64,000 bases of DNA from Mesorhizobium loti. Its GTDB lineage: Bacteria; Pseudomonadota; Alphaproteobacteria; Rhizobiales; Rhizobiaceae. Both the position numbers and the translations under genes were made by a program. Location: the NCBI GenBank assembly GCA_014189435.1, contig CP050293.1, positions 6,701,001-6,765,000 of the forward strand, read 5' to 3'. Positions within the stretch are counted from its first letter, which is position 1. Every line of letters begins with the position of its first letter. The notes below the pieces were generated by a model. It saw only the letters and a program-made list of their open reading frames with translations, had not been told where the DNA came from and did no database searches. This document shows positions 24,011 through 32,041 of this stretch, one piece after another.

Positions 24011-24631
24011 ATGATCGGCAAGCTCAAGGGCACGCTCGACGAGGTCGACGAGGATCATTGCCTCGTCGACATCCATGGCGTCGGCTACGTCGCCTATTGC
24101 TCGGCGCGCACGCTGGCGGCGCTGCCTTCGCCCGGCGAAGCGGTAGTGCTGTTCATCGAAACCTATGTGCGCGAGGATATGCTGCGGCTCTACGGCTTCC
24201 AGTCGCAGCTCGAGCGTGAGTGGTTCCGGCTGCTGATGAACAATGTGCCGGGCGTTGGCGCCAAGGTGGCGCTGGCCATCCTGTCGACGCTGGCGCCGGC
24301 CGACCTCGCCAATGCCATTGCGCTGCGCGACATCGCCATGGTTTCGCGCGCGCCCGGCGTCGGCAAGAAAGTGGCCGAGCGCATCGTCACCGAATTGAAG
24401 AACAAGGCGCCGGCCTATGCCGGAACCGCCTCGGGCACCATCGGCCTGAAGCAGGAGCTGGGCGACGGCGTGGCCTCCGCGCCGATCACCGACGCCGTCT
24501 CGGCGCTGGTCAATCTCGGCTATTCGCGCGACACCGCCGCCAATGCGGTGGCGGCGGCGCTGAAGACGGCGGGCGAGGATGCCGATGCGCCGAAATTGAT
24601 CCGCTTCGGGCTGAAGGAACTGGCGCGGTGA
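24011..24631 (+). CDS. ruvA: Holliday junction branch migration protein RuvA
   Basis: The 206-residue protein binds the four-way junction as a tetramer and loads RuvB. It has the N-terminal OB domain ([25 protein letters not shown] region), tandem helix-hairpin-helix motifs ([18 protein letters not shown] and [16 protein letters not shown]), and the small C-terminal domain ([19 protein letters not shown]) that contacts RuvB. It lies between the two VapBC pairs, which is unusual. Confidence 0.97.
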   Translation: MIGKLKGTLDEVDEDHCLVDIHGVGYVAYCSARTLAALPSPGEAVVLFIETYVREDMLRLYGFQSQLEREWFRLLMNNVPGVGAKVALAILSTLAPADLANAIALRDIAMVSRAPGVGKKVAERIVTELKNKAPAYAGTASGTIGLKQELGDGVASAPITDAVSALVNLGYSRDTAANAVAAALKTAGEDADAPKLIRFGLKELAR

Positions 24632-24637
24632 CATGGT

Positions 24638-24699
24638 TGTTGGAAAAGAAAATTCCGACTATCATGTGACTAGTAAGAAATTTCTCAGAAAGTAAGAAA
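24638..24699 (+). promoter_or_regulatory. vapBC-2 control region with repeated GTAAGAAA
   Basis: TTGTTG (24638-24643) and TATCAT (24660-24665) could be a promoter with 16-bp spacing. GTAAGAAA occurs at 24673-24680 and again at 24692-24699, abutting the antitoxin ATG. The same GTAAGAAA forms the right half of the pair-1 operator. Confidence 0.5.
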
Positions 24700-24984
24700 A
24701 TGGGTGCGTTTGCCAGTCTGACCTCGAAAGGCCAGCTTACAATTCCAAAGGATGTCCGGGACGCGCTGTCACTGAAGACGGGTGACATGATCGCCTGGAC
24801 GGTCGTGGATGGCTACCTGGTTGGAACGCCGCGCAATCTCGACTTTGCCGACCTCGCCGGATTTCTGGGCGATCCGCTCGGCGGTCCAGCGTCACTGGAG
24901 GAAATCGACCTCGCGGTGCGGGATGCCGTTGGTAGACATGTTGTCGGAGACAGGTCGCAAGGCGGACAAGAGGGCGGCCGGTGA
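24700..24984 (+). CDS. AbrB/SpoVT-type antitoxin, VapB-like (pair 2)
   Basis: The 94-residue protein has the AbrB fold in its first half (SLTSKGQLTIPKDVRDALSL) and a longer toxin-binding tail with SLEEIDLAVRDAVGRHVVG. It is only distantly like pair 1, so the pairs are not a recent duplication. Its last codons overlap the toxin GTG (GTGA). No strong ribosome site precedes the ATG; the GTAAGAAA repeat takes that place. Confidence 0.9.
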   Translation: MGAFASLTSKGQLTIPKDVRDALSLKTGDMIAWTVVDGYLVGTPRNLDFADLAGFLGDPLGGPASLEEIDLAVRDAVGRHVVGDRSQGGQEGGR

Positions 24985-25385
24985 CGTCCATCGGCATTGA
25001 TACAAATGTTCTGCTTCGAATGGTGCTCAATGACGATGCGGAGCAACGGGCAAAAGCCCTCGCATTCGGCGAAGGCCTCAGCGAAGGTGCTCCCGGCTTC
25101 GTCAGCTTGATCGTGCTGGTGGAATTTAGCTGGTCTTTGATTTCACGCTACAGGTTGCCGAAAGAGCAGGTGCAGGCGGCAATCCAGAGACTGCTGAAGA
25201 TCAAGACGCTGGTGTTCGAAGATTTCGATGCCATCGTGGTTGCGCTCGAGAGATCGAATTTGCCGCAGGTGGATTTTGCCGATGCGCTGATCGCAGAGCA
25301 CAATCGAAATCTGGGTTGCTCGCATACAGTTACGTTTGATCAGCGGGCTGCCAAATCTATTGCCAGTATGGAACTGCTCGCATGA
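24981..25385 (+). CDS. VapC-type PIN-domain ribonuclease toxin (pair 2)
   Basis: The 134-residue PIN nuclease has Asp7 ([10 protein letters not shown]), Glu48 (VLVEFSWSL), Asp101 ([11 protein letters not shown]) and Asp120 (TFDQRA), a complete active site. It starts at a GTG overlapping the antitoxin stop, and its own TGA overlaps the ruvB ATG (ATGA). RuvB translation is therefore probably coupled to a toxin gene. It belongs to a different subgroup from pair 1. Confidence 0.9.
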   Translation: MTSIGIDTNVLLRMVLNDDAEQRAKALAFGEGLSEGAPGFVSLIVLVEFSWSLISRYRLPKEQVQAAIQRLLKIKTLVFEDFDAIVVALERSNLPQVDFADALIAEHNRNLGCSHTVTFDQRAAKSIASMELLA

Positions 25386-26419
25386 GCCTGTCGCCCCGCC
25401 TGATTGCGCCGGAAAAACGCGGTGAGGATGCCGAGCAGACCTTGCGGCCGCAGACGCTCGACGATTTCGTCGGCCAGGCGGCGGTGCGGGCCAATCTCAA
25501 AGTGTTCATCGAGGCCGCCAAGGGCCGCAACGAGGCGCTCGACCATGTGCTGTTCGTCGGGCCGCCGGGCCTTGGCAAGACGACGCTGGCGCAGATCATG
25601 GCGCGCGAGCTCGGCGTCAATTTCCGCTCGACCTCCGGCCCGGTCATCGCCAAGGCCGGCGATCTTGCCGCGCTGCTGACCAATCTCGAGGAAGGCGATG
25701 TGCTGTTCATCGACGAGATCCATCGGCTGAGCCCGGCGGTGGAGGAAATCCTCTATCCGGCGATGGAGGATTTCCAGCTCGACCTGATCATCGGCGAGGG
25801 GCCGGCGGCGCGCTCGGTCAAGATCGACCTCGCCCGCTTCACGCTGGTCGCCGCCACCACGCGGCTTGGCCTGCTCACCAACCCGCTGCGCGACCGTTTC
25901 GGCATCCCGGTGCGGCTCAATTTCTACACGGTCGAGGAGCTGGAGCAGATCGTGCGGCGCGGTGCGCGCATCCTGCAAATGCCGCTCGGCGACGACGGCG
26001 CGCTGGAAATCGCGCGGCGTGCGCGCGGCACGCCGCGCATCGCCGGCCGGCTGCTGCGTCGCGTACGCGATTTCGCTTCGGTCGCCGGCGACGGCCATGT
26101 CGACCGCAAGATCGCCGACGAGGCGTTGACCCGGCTGGAGGTCGACGCGCTCGGCCTCGACGCGCTCGACCGCCGGTACCTCAGCATGATCGCCCGCAAT
26201 TTCGGCGGCGGGCCGGTCGGCATCGAGACGATCGCCGCCGGCCTGTCCGAGCCGCGCGACGCCATCGAGGACATTATCGAGCCCTATCTGATCCAGCAGG
26301 GCTTCATCCAGCGCACGCCGCGCGGCCGTATGCTGACGGCAAATGCCTGGCGCCATCTCGGCCTCGACGCGCCGAAGGATCTGGCGCAGCAGCAGATCAA
26401 CCTTTTCCAGGAAGAATAG
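25382..26419 (+). CDS. ruvB: Holliday junction branch migration ATPase RuvB
   Basis: The 345-residue AAA+ motor drives branch migration as paired hexamers. Motifs are intact: Walker [13 protein letters not shown], Walker [11 protein letters not shown], sensor [19 protein letters not shown], and the C-terminal winged helix with [18 protein letters not shown]. The ATG overlaps the vapC-2 stop, with no independent promoter visible. It is followed by a 156-bp gap and the Tat-type phosphoesterase. Confidence 0.97.
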   Translation: MSLSPRLIAPEKRGEDAEQTLRPQTLDDFVGQAAVRANLKVFIEAAKGRNEALDHVLFVGPPGLGKTTLAQIMARELGVNFRSTSGPVIAKAGDLAALLTNLEEGDVLFIDEIHRLSPAVEEILYPAMEDFQLDLIIGEGPAARSVKIDLARFTLVAATTRLGLLTNPLRDRFGIPVRLNFYTVEELEQIVRRGARILQMPLGDDGALEIARRARGTPRIAGRLLRRVRDFASVAGDGHVDRKIADEALTRLEVDALGLDALDRRYLSMIARNFGGGPVGIETIAAGLSEPRDAIEDIIEPYLIQQGFIQRTPRGRMLTANAWRHLGLDAPKDLAQQQINLFQEE

Positions 26420-26575
26420 CCGCCCGGGCGATCAGGCACGGGGGCTGATCAACGATCAGTGAAAGGCCTGCGCAAAATATCCTCAGCTTCGCCGGTTTGC
26501 CGGCGCATTCGTCGGCTTTGGTGACGGTGCCATCCCCGGGGCAGTCTCGCTCCGATCGAGTGCCGGAGCCATGCA

Positions 26576-27472
26576 ATGATCACCAGACGCGGGTTCCTGC
26601 GCTTCATGGGCGGTTCGTTCCTGTCGATCGCCGCGTTCAGCGCCTATGCGGTGGGCATCGAGCCGATGCTGCTGACGCATGTGAAACGCTACGCGCTGAC
26701 ACCGCCGCACTGGCCTGACGGCTTGAAACTGCGCGTCGTTGCGCTTGCCGATATCCATGCCTGCCGGCCGTGGATGACACCGGAGCGGATCACCTCGCTT
26801 GTCGAAGACGCGAATGCGCTGCAGCCGGACCTGATCGTCCTGCTCGGCGACTATATTGCCGGCATGCCCTTGGTGACCGGCCCGGTGACGCCCTCACAAT
26901 GGGCATCCGCCCTGTCGGACCTCAAGGCGCCGCTCGGCGTGCTGTCGATCCTCGGCAACCACGACTTGTGGAACGATGGCTTCGCGCAACGTGCCGGGAC
27001 CGGCCCGACCATAGCGCGCAAGGCCTTGGAGAAGGTCGGCATTCCGGTTCTCGAGAATGATGTCGTGCGCCTGGAAAAGGATGGCCATGGTGTCTGGATT
27101 GCAGGTCTCGCCGATCAACTGGCCCTGCTGCCGACCAGGGGCCGCGCCGGCTTCAGGGGGCGGGACGATCTCGACGGCACGCTGGCCAAGGTCAGCGACA
27201 CCTCGCCCATTGTCCTGCTCGCCCACGAGCCCGATATTTTTCCGAAGGTGCCGTGGCGCGTATCGCTGACCCTTTCCGGCCACACCCATGGCGGGCAGGT
27301 ACGGCTGTTCGGCTATTCGCCTGTGGTGCCGTCGCGTTTCGGCAATCGCTATGCCTATGGCCACGTCGTCGAGAACGACCGCAATCTGATCGTCTCTGGC
27401 GGGCTCGGCTTCAGCATATTGCCGGTGCGTTTTGGAATGCGCCCGGAAATCCTGTCGATCGACCTTGGTTAG
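26576..27472 (+). CDS. Tat-exported metallophosphoesterase
   Basis: The 298-residue protein starts with a twin-arginine signal (TRRGFLRFMGG followed by a hydrophobic stretch), so it is exported folded or membrane-anchored. The calcineurin-type metal motifs are complete: ADIHA, LLGDYIAG, GNHD and SGHTHGGQ. Relatives include YkuE/LpxH-like phosphodiesterases; the substrate is not clear. The ATG at 26576 has GGAG seven bases upstream; a two-codon frame (ATGCAATGA) overlaps it and may dampen translation. Confidence 0.9.
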   Translation: MITRRGFLRFMGGSFLSIAAFSAYAVGIEPMLLTHVKRYALTPPHWPDGLKLRVVALADIHACRPWMTPERITSLVEDANALQPDLIVLLGDYIAGMPLVTGPVTPSQWASALSDLKAPLGVLSILGNHDLWNDGFAQRAGTGPTIARKALEKVGIPVLENDVVRLEKDGHGVWIAGLADQLALLPTRGRAGFRGRDDLDGTLAKVSDTSPIVLLAHEPDIFPKVPWRVSLTLSGHTHGGQVRLFGYSPVVPSRFGNRYAYGHVVENDRNLIVSGGLGFSILPVRFGMRPEILSIDLG

Positions 27473-27484
27473 GTCCAAATAGCG

Positions 27485-28735
27485 TTAGTGAAGCGACCTG
27501 ATCGCGTCCATCACATCCGGCTCGGCCTTGTCGCCGTTGAAGGCATCGACGATGCCGAAGGCGCCGCCATAGCTCCACACCGACCATGAGAAGCCATGTG
27601 CCTCGGCGCGCGCGATCATGTCCCTGACATAGGCGGCTCGGTACTCGGCTGGCATGACATAGGCGTTGCCATACTCCTGGCGGATCATGCCGAACTCGCC
27701 CAGCGTGATGTTCTCCGGCTTGACGCCGTTCGCCTTGGCCCACGCCTGGACCTTCTCGAACGGCGCATCCATCAAGCCGAGCAGCCTGTCGGGACTGTCC
27801 ATGCTGGCGACCTGTTCGTCGAGATAGGCAAGCAGGCCGCTCTGCCTTGTCCATGGCGCCTCGGCCTTGATCCTGGCGCGGATGGTGTCGAGCGTCACCT
27901 CGAGCTGCGCCTTGGGCATCGCCGTCAGCGGATAGGGCAGGCCGGTCACGTAAGGAATGAAGTCGCCGGCCCAGGTCGCGCCCTGATGGGTGAGCAGGAA
28001 CGGATCGTAGGAATGAAAGGTCCAGATGACGTTGTCGTCGGGGATCATCTTCGGGTCGATCTTGTCCAGCGAGCTCGCGGCGGAATAGCAGGCGCCGGTC
28101 AGCACCAGGGTCAGTTTGGTCGCCGAGGATCGCGCAGCCGCGAACAGTTTACGCTGGCGGTCCGGCCACAGGCTGGTGCCATCGCTGTCGCAATCGACGA
28201 TCGGTTCATTCATAGGCTCGAAAGCCACCTGCGCGGGATCTTCGCCGGCCAGCGTGCGCGCCATCTTGCGCACCATCTCGACATAGGCATCGAAGGTCCG
28301 CGTGTCGTCCATCACTTGCGCCATGCCGATCTGGCGGCTGCCGCCGGCCGGGATCAGGTGCATGTCGACGACCACCTTCAGCCCGGCGCGGTTGATCATG
28401 CGCACCGAGTCCAGCACGCTGGCATAGAGATCGTCGCGCAAGGCCACGGTCTGGCCGGACAGGAAAGGCGAGGGGTCGACCGGCATGCGCAGGAAATCGA
28501 AGCCCGCATCCTTCAGTGCCTTGAGGTCGTTCTCCCCAAGGAATTTGCGCCATTCCGGATAGGGCAGGATGGCCTTGGCGTCGCCCCATTGGTCTTCGCC
28601 GGGCCATGTGACCCATTGGTCGAGATTGAGGCCGCGCTTCATCGAAAAGCTCGCCGCCTGGCTGGGCCACGCCAAGGCCGCGAGCACAAGCAGCGCCGCC
28701 ATCAAGGTCTTGATCATCGCCGTCAACAGTGCCAT
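27485..28735 (-). CDS. Secreted GH5-family glycoside hydrolase (endoglucanase-like)
   Basis: The 416-residue enzyme has a signal peptide (TLMAALLVLAALAWPSQA) and a GH5 TIM barrel. The acid/base is Glu177 in FEPMNEP and the nucleophile is Glu347 in TLGEFGM; MKRGLNLDQW and MHLIP are further family marks. It should cleave beta-1,4-glucan or a related beta-linked polysaccharide in the periplasm or outside. It is convergent with the phosphoesterase and divergent from ybgC. No cellulose synthase genes are visible. Confidence 0.88.
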   Translation of the reverse strand: MALLTAMIKTLMAALLVLAALAWPSQAASFSMKRGLNLDQWVTWPGEDQWGDAKAILPYPEWRKFLGENDLKALKDAGFDFLRMPVDPSPFLSGQTVALRDDLYASVLDSVRMINRAGLKVVVDMHLIPAGGSRQIGMAQVMDDTRTFDAYVEMVRKMARTLAGEDPAQVAFEPMNEPIVDCDSDGTSLWPDRQRKLFAAARSSATKLTLVLTGACYSAASSLDKIDPKMIPDDNVIWTFHSYDPFLLTHQGATWAGDFIPYVTGLPYPLTAMPKAQLEVTLDTIRARIKAEAPWTRQSGLLAYLDEQVASMDSPDRLLGLMDAPFEKVQAWAKANGVKPENITLGEFGMIRQEYGNAYVMPAEYRAAYVRDMIARAEAHGFSWSVWSYGGAFGIVDAFNGDKAEPDVMDAIRSLH

Positions 28736-28792
28736 CCGATGCTATGTCACGCGGGAAACAGGTGACTCGTCGGGGCTGAAAAAGGAAGCGCA

Positions 28793-29263
28793 ATGGGCGA
28801 TCATGGTGAATCGGCGACGCTGCTGGCCGGGCTTTCCGGTGCGCTGACGGCGTTCGGCCACCGGCTGATGGCGCGGGTCTATTACGCCGACACCGATTTC
28901 TCCGGCGTCGTCTACCACGCACGCTATCTCGAATTCTTCGAACGCGGCCGCTCCGACTATCTGAGGCTGACCGGCGTGCACCACACCGAGCTTGCCGACG
29001 GCAAGCATGGCGAGAAAATAGTCTGGGTGGTGCGGCGCATGGAGATCGACTTTCGCGGCCCAGCCCGCATTGACGACATCCTGACCGTCGATACCCGCAC
29101 CGAAGACATTTCCGGCGCGCGCATCTTCATGGCGCAGCAGCTCAAGCGCGGCGACGAGGTGCTGGTGGAGGCCAAGGTCGAGGCTGCGATCATCGGCGAG
29201 AATGGCCGCCCAAGGCGCTTTCCCAGGGAGTGGGTGGCGGCGTTCATGCCGAGGGTGCGCTGA
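28793..29263 (+). CDS. ybgC: Tol-Pal-associated acyl-CoA thioesterase YbgC
   Basis: The 156-residue hot-dog fold thioesterase has the active-site stretch YYADTDFSGVVYHARYLEFF, with the catalytic Asp, and VRRMEIDFRGPARIDD. YbgC hydrolyses acyl-CoA or acyl-ACP and is usually the first gene of the tol-pal cluster. Here a 123-bp palindromic repeat separates it from tolQ, so tolQ may have its own promoter. Confidence 0.93.
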   Translation: MGDHGESATLLAGLSGALTAFGHRLMARVYYADTDFSGVVYHARYLEFFERGRSDYLRLTGVHHTELADGKHGEKIVWVVRRMEIDFRGPARIDDILTVDTRTEDISGARIFMAQQLKRGDEVLVEAKVEAAIIGENGRPRRFPREWVAAFMPRVR

Positions 29264-29386
29264 TATTCAGGTGATGCCGGCCTGCAAACAGCAGCTTCCT
29301 GCGCTTCCGGTGCTCACGTACGAAAAGTACGCTCCGCTCCGGTTCTCGGAATCCACCGTTTTCGGCTCGGCCTGACCTGAATCTCA
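29264..29386. repeat. 123-bp palindromic intergenic repeat, copy 2
   Basis: The unit runs GATATTCAGGTGATGCCG to CGGCCTGACCTGAATCTC with the centre CTCACGTAC/GTACGCTCC, like the copy at 554-676. It starts at the last base of the ybgC stop (29264) and splits ybgC from tolQ. Confidence 0.85.
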
Positions 29387-29661
29387 GCACACCCTAGGCG
29401 CAGCCATTGAATTGATGGCCTTGCCACTGGGCGTGGCAATGCGCCGCGCCTTATATACTAACCCATCCTTAACCATAACGGTTCATGAAGAGATTGGTGA
29501 AGATTGGCGTTATCGGAGCGCCTTCCTTTCACCAATATTTGCCCTGAAAAGGCCGAGAACGGCACAGTTTGGGGTTGTTCCGGTAGCTTCGTGCGAACCG
29601 ACCACAAGGGATGCCAGGGGCCAGCCGCCAGCTTCGCCCGGAAAATCTTAAGGACGTAACG
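29387..29661 (+). promoter_or_regulatory. tolQ leader with near-perfect CtrA box
   Basis: CTAA-CCCATCC-TTAA (29458-29472) matches seven of the eight fixed CtrA positions, next to an AT-rich TTATATAC. About 190 bp of leader without a visible gene follows before the tolQ ATG. It probably holds the main promoter of tolQRAB. Confidence 0.45.
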
Positions 29662-30372
29662 ATGGAAAATATCGCACTCGCCGACCCGGGCGCGCAATTG
29701 TCGGTTTGGTCGCTGTTCGTTTCGGCCAGTTGGGTGGTCAAGCTGGTCATGATCGGCCTGCTCTGCGCCTCGGTCTGGACCTGGGCGATCATCGTCGACA
29801 AGCTGGTTTCCTACGCCCGCATGCGGCTGGCGCTCAACCGGTTCGAGCAGGTGTTCTGGTCGGGGCAGTCGCTGGAGGAGCTCTACCGCACGCTCGCCGA
29901 CCGCAAGACCACCGGCATGGGCGCCATTTTCGTGGCTGCGATGCGCGAGTGGAAGAAGAGCTTCGAAAAGGGCGCAAAAACGCCGCTCGGCCTGCAGACC
30001 CGCATCGACAAGGCGATGGACCTGGCGCTGACGCGCGAAATGGAAAAGCTTGAGGGCCGCCTAGGCTTCCTCGCCACCACCGGTTCGGCGGCACCTTTCA
30101 TCGGCCTGTTCGGCACCGTCATCGGTATCATGACGTCGTTCCAGGCAATCGCCGGCTCCAAGAACACCAGTCTCGCGGTGGTTGCGCCCGGCATCGCCGA
30201 AGCGCTGCTGGCGACGGCCATCGGCCTGCTCGCCGCCATTCCCGCCGTCATCGCCTACAACAAGCTGTCGTCCGACGCGAGCAAGATAGCGGTGCGCATG
30301 GAAGGGTTCTCCGACGAGTTCTCCGCCATACTCTCGCGCCAAATCGATGAAAAAGTGGCCCCCAAGGCCTGA
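29662..30372 (+). CDS. tolQ: Tol-Pal proton channel subunit TolQ
   Basis: The 236-residue inner-membrane protein has three membrane helices, at about 20-45, 135-160 and 170-195, and the channel signature TTGSAAPFIGLFGTVIGIM. With TolR it uses the proton motive force to energise TolA during outer-membrane constriction. The ATG at 29662 has AAGGACG before it. It heads tolQ-tolR-tolA-tolB with short gaps. Confidence 0.97.
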   Translation: MENIALADPGAQLSVWSLFVSASWVVKLVMIGLLCASVWTWAIIVDKLVSYARMRLALNRFEQVFWSGQSLEELYRTLADRKTTGMGAIFVAAMREWKKSFEKGAKTPLGLQTRIDKAMDLALTREMEKLEGRLGFLATTGSAAPFIGLFGTVIGIMTSFQAIAGSKNTSLAVVAPGIAEALLATAIGLLAAIPAVIAYNKLSSDASKIAVRMEGFSDEFSAILSRQIDEKVAPKA

Positions 30373-30382
30373 GGAGTAGCAG

Positions 30383-30835
30383 ATGGGTATGTCCATGGGC
30401 ATGGGAGGACGCGGCGGGCGCGGCCACAGGCGGCGCGGCCGTCACCATGCACTGATGTCCGAGATCAACGTCACACCGATGGTCGACGTGATGCTGGTGC
30501 TGCTGATCATCTTCATGGTCGCCGCACCAATGCTGACGGTCGGCGTGCCGATCGACCTGCCGGATACGCAGGCCAAGGCGATGAATGCCGACACGCAGCC
30601 GATCACTGTCTCGATCAACGCCGCCGGTCAGATCTATCTGCAGGAAACCGAGATCCCGATCGAGGAGCTGGTAGCCAAGCTGCAGGCGATCTCGAAGACC
30701 GGCTATGAGGAGCGCATCTTCATCCGCGGCGACAAGTCGACCGACTACGGCACCGCGATGAAGGTGATGGCCCGCATTTCGGCCGCCGGCTACAAGAACA
30801 TCGGCCTGGTTTCACTGCAGGAACAGGATCAGTAG
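30383..30835 (+). CDS. tolR: Tol-Pal stator protein TolR
   Basis: The 150-residue protein has one N-terminal membrane helix with the essential Asp (INVTPMVDVMLVLLIIFMV) and a periplasmic ExbD/TolR domain ending with KNIGLVSLQ. It forms the ion path with TolQ. A Gly/Arg-rich start (MGMSMGMGGRGGRG) precedes the helix. It is 10 bp after tolQ. Confidence 0.96.
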   Translation: MGMSMGMGGRGGRGHRRRGRHHALMSEINVTPMVDVMLVLLIIFMVAAPMLTVGVPIDLPDTQAKAMNADTQPITVSINAAGQIYLQETEIPIEELVAKLQAISKTGYEERIFIRGDKSTDYGTAMKVMARISAAGYKNIGLVSLQEQDQ

Positions 30836-30843
30836 ACAAGACG

Positions 30844-32001
30844 ATGAAGACCGGCCTCACCACATCGGTGATCTTGCATGCGGCGGCGCTGACCTTCGGC
30901 CTGTTCACGCTGACGGCGCCGGCCGCGCTTCCGTCCTCCGACGTCGAGTCGGTCGCGGTCGACATCGTGCCGATGGAAGCCATTGCGCAGACGTTGCAGG
31001 GCGACAAGAAGGCCGTGATGCATGAAAAACCGGCACCTGTGCCGACCCAGCGCCCGGACATCGTGCCGGATGCGCAGAAGGTCGGCGAGAACAGCGTCGA
31101 TACTGACAAGCCGATAACGCCGGAAGCCAAGCCGAAACCCGTCGACATGACCTCGGCTCCGCCGCCCGCGCCGACGCCGATCGAAAAGCCGAAGCCCGAG
31201 GACGTGCCGAAGCCGCAGGAAAAGCCCAAGCCTATTCCGGCTACCGAAGTGGCGCCGGCGCCGACGCCCAAGGAAGAGGTCAAGCCCGAGCCGGTCAAGC
31301 AGGCAGACCCCAAGCCGACACCGGCCAAGCCGGCGCCTACCCCGCCGCCGCAGGACAAGACCGCCGCCATCAATCCGACGCCCGAGGTCAAGCCTGACGC
31401 CGTTGCCGAGGCCATAGCGCAGGAGCCGCCCGCCGAGGCGACGCAGCTGCCGGATTCTGCGCCCGCACCGGAAGCACGGCCGAAGCCGCAGCCGGCGCAG
31501 GCCGAAAGCGCCAAGGCGCCGGAGCGCAAGGATGCCGACAAGCCGGTCAAGGAAGCGTCGTCGAAGCCGAAGTCCGACGACAAGCAATTCAACGCCGACG
31601 AGATTTCCGCTCTGCTCGACAAGCAGAAGCCATCCGGCGGCGGCGCCAAGCGCTCGACCCAGCAGGCGTCGCTCGGCGGCGACAAGGATCAGGGCCAGAA
31701 GCTGTCCAGGTCGGAGATGGGCGCTCTGGAAAGCCAGCTTGGCGGCTGCTGGACCCTTCCTGTCGGCCTTGAAGGTTCCGAAAATTTCGTCGTCGTGGTG
31801 CGGTTCAACCTGGATGCGTCCGGCAAGCTGGATGGGCGCCCGGCGGTCGAAAAGTCGAGCGGAAATCGCCAGTTCGACGAAAGTGCCGTTCGCGCGGTGC
31901 AAAAATGCGATGTCACCGGCCTGCAGGTTCCGGCCGGCAAGCAGGACATCTGGGCCGACGTCCGCGTCACCTTCGATCCAAGGGAGATGCTCGGCCTCTA
32001 G
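30844..32001 (+). CDS. tolA: TolA, energy-transducing envelope-spanning protein
   Basis: The 385-residue protein has an N-terminal membrane helix (TSVILHAAALTFGLFTL), a very long Pro/Lys/Ala-rich stretch (about 60-270) that spans the periplasm, and a C-terminal domain with QLGGCWTLP and the TonB-like VVVRFNLDASGK. It links TolQR to Pal and TolB. Low complexity makes frame shadows abundant, but synteny settles the call. Confidence 0.93.
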   Translation: MKTGLTTSVILHAAALTFGLFTLTAPAALPSSDVESVAVDIVPMEAIAQTLQGDKKAVMHEKPAPVPTQRPDIVPDAQKVGENSVDTDKPITPEAKPKPVDMTSAPPPAPTPIEKPKPEDVPKPQEKPKPIPATEVAPAPTPKEEVKPEPVKQADPKPTPAKPAPTPPPQDKTAAINPTPEVKPDAVAEAIAQEPPAEATQLPDSAPAPEARPKPQPAQAESAKAPERKDADKPVKEASSKPKSDDKQFNADEISALLDKQKPSGGGAKRSTQQASLGGDKDQGQKLSRSEMGALESQLGGCWTLPVGLEGSENFVVVVRFNLDASGKLDGRPAVEKSSGNRQFDESAVRAVQKCDVTGLQVPAGKQDIWADVRVTFDPREMLGL

Positions 32002-32041
32002 AGCCTGAGTATCCGAAAATCAGTATGAGAAGCGAGAAGAC

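Noticed and set aside
26571..26579. Two-codon frame ATGCAATGA before the phosphoesterase
   Set aside because: Too short to call a leader peptide; it probably arises by chance beside the true start.
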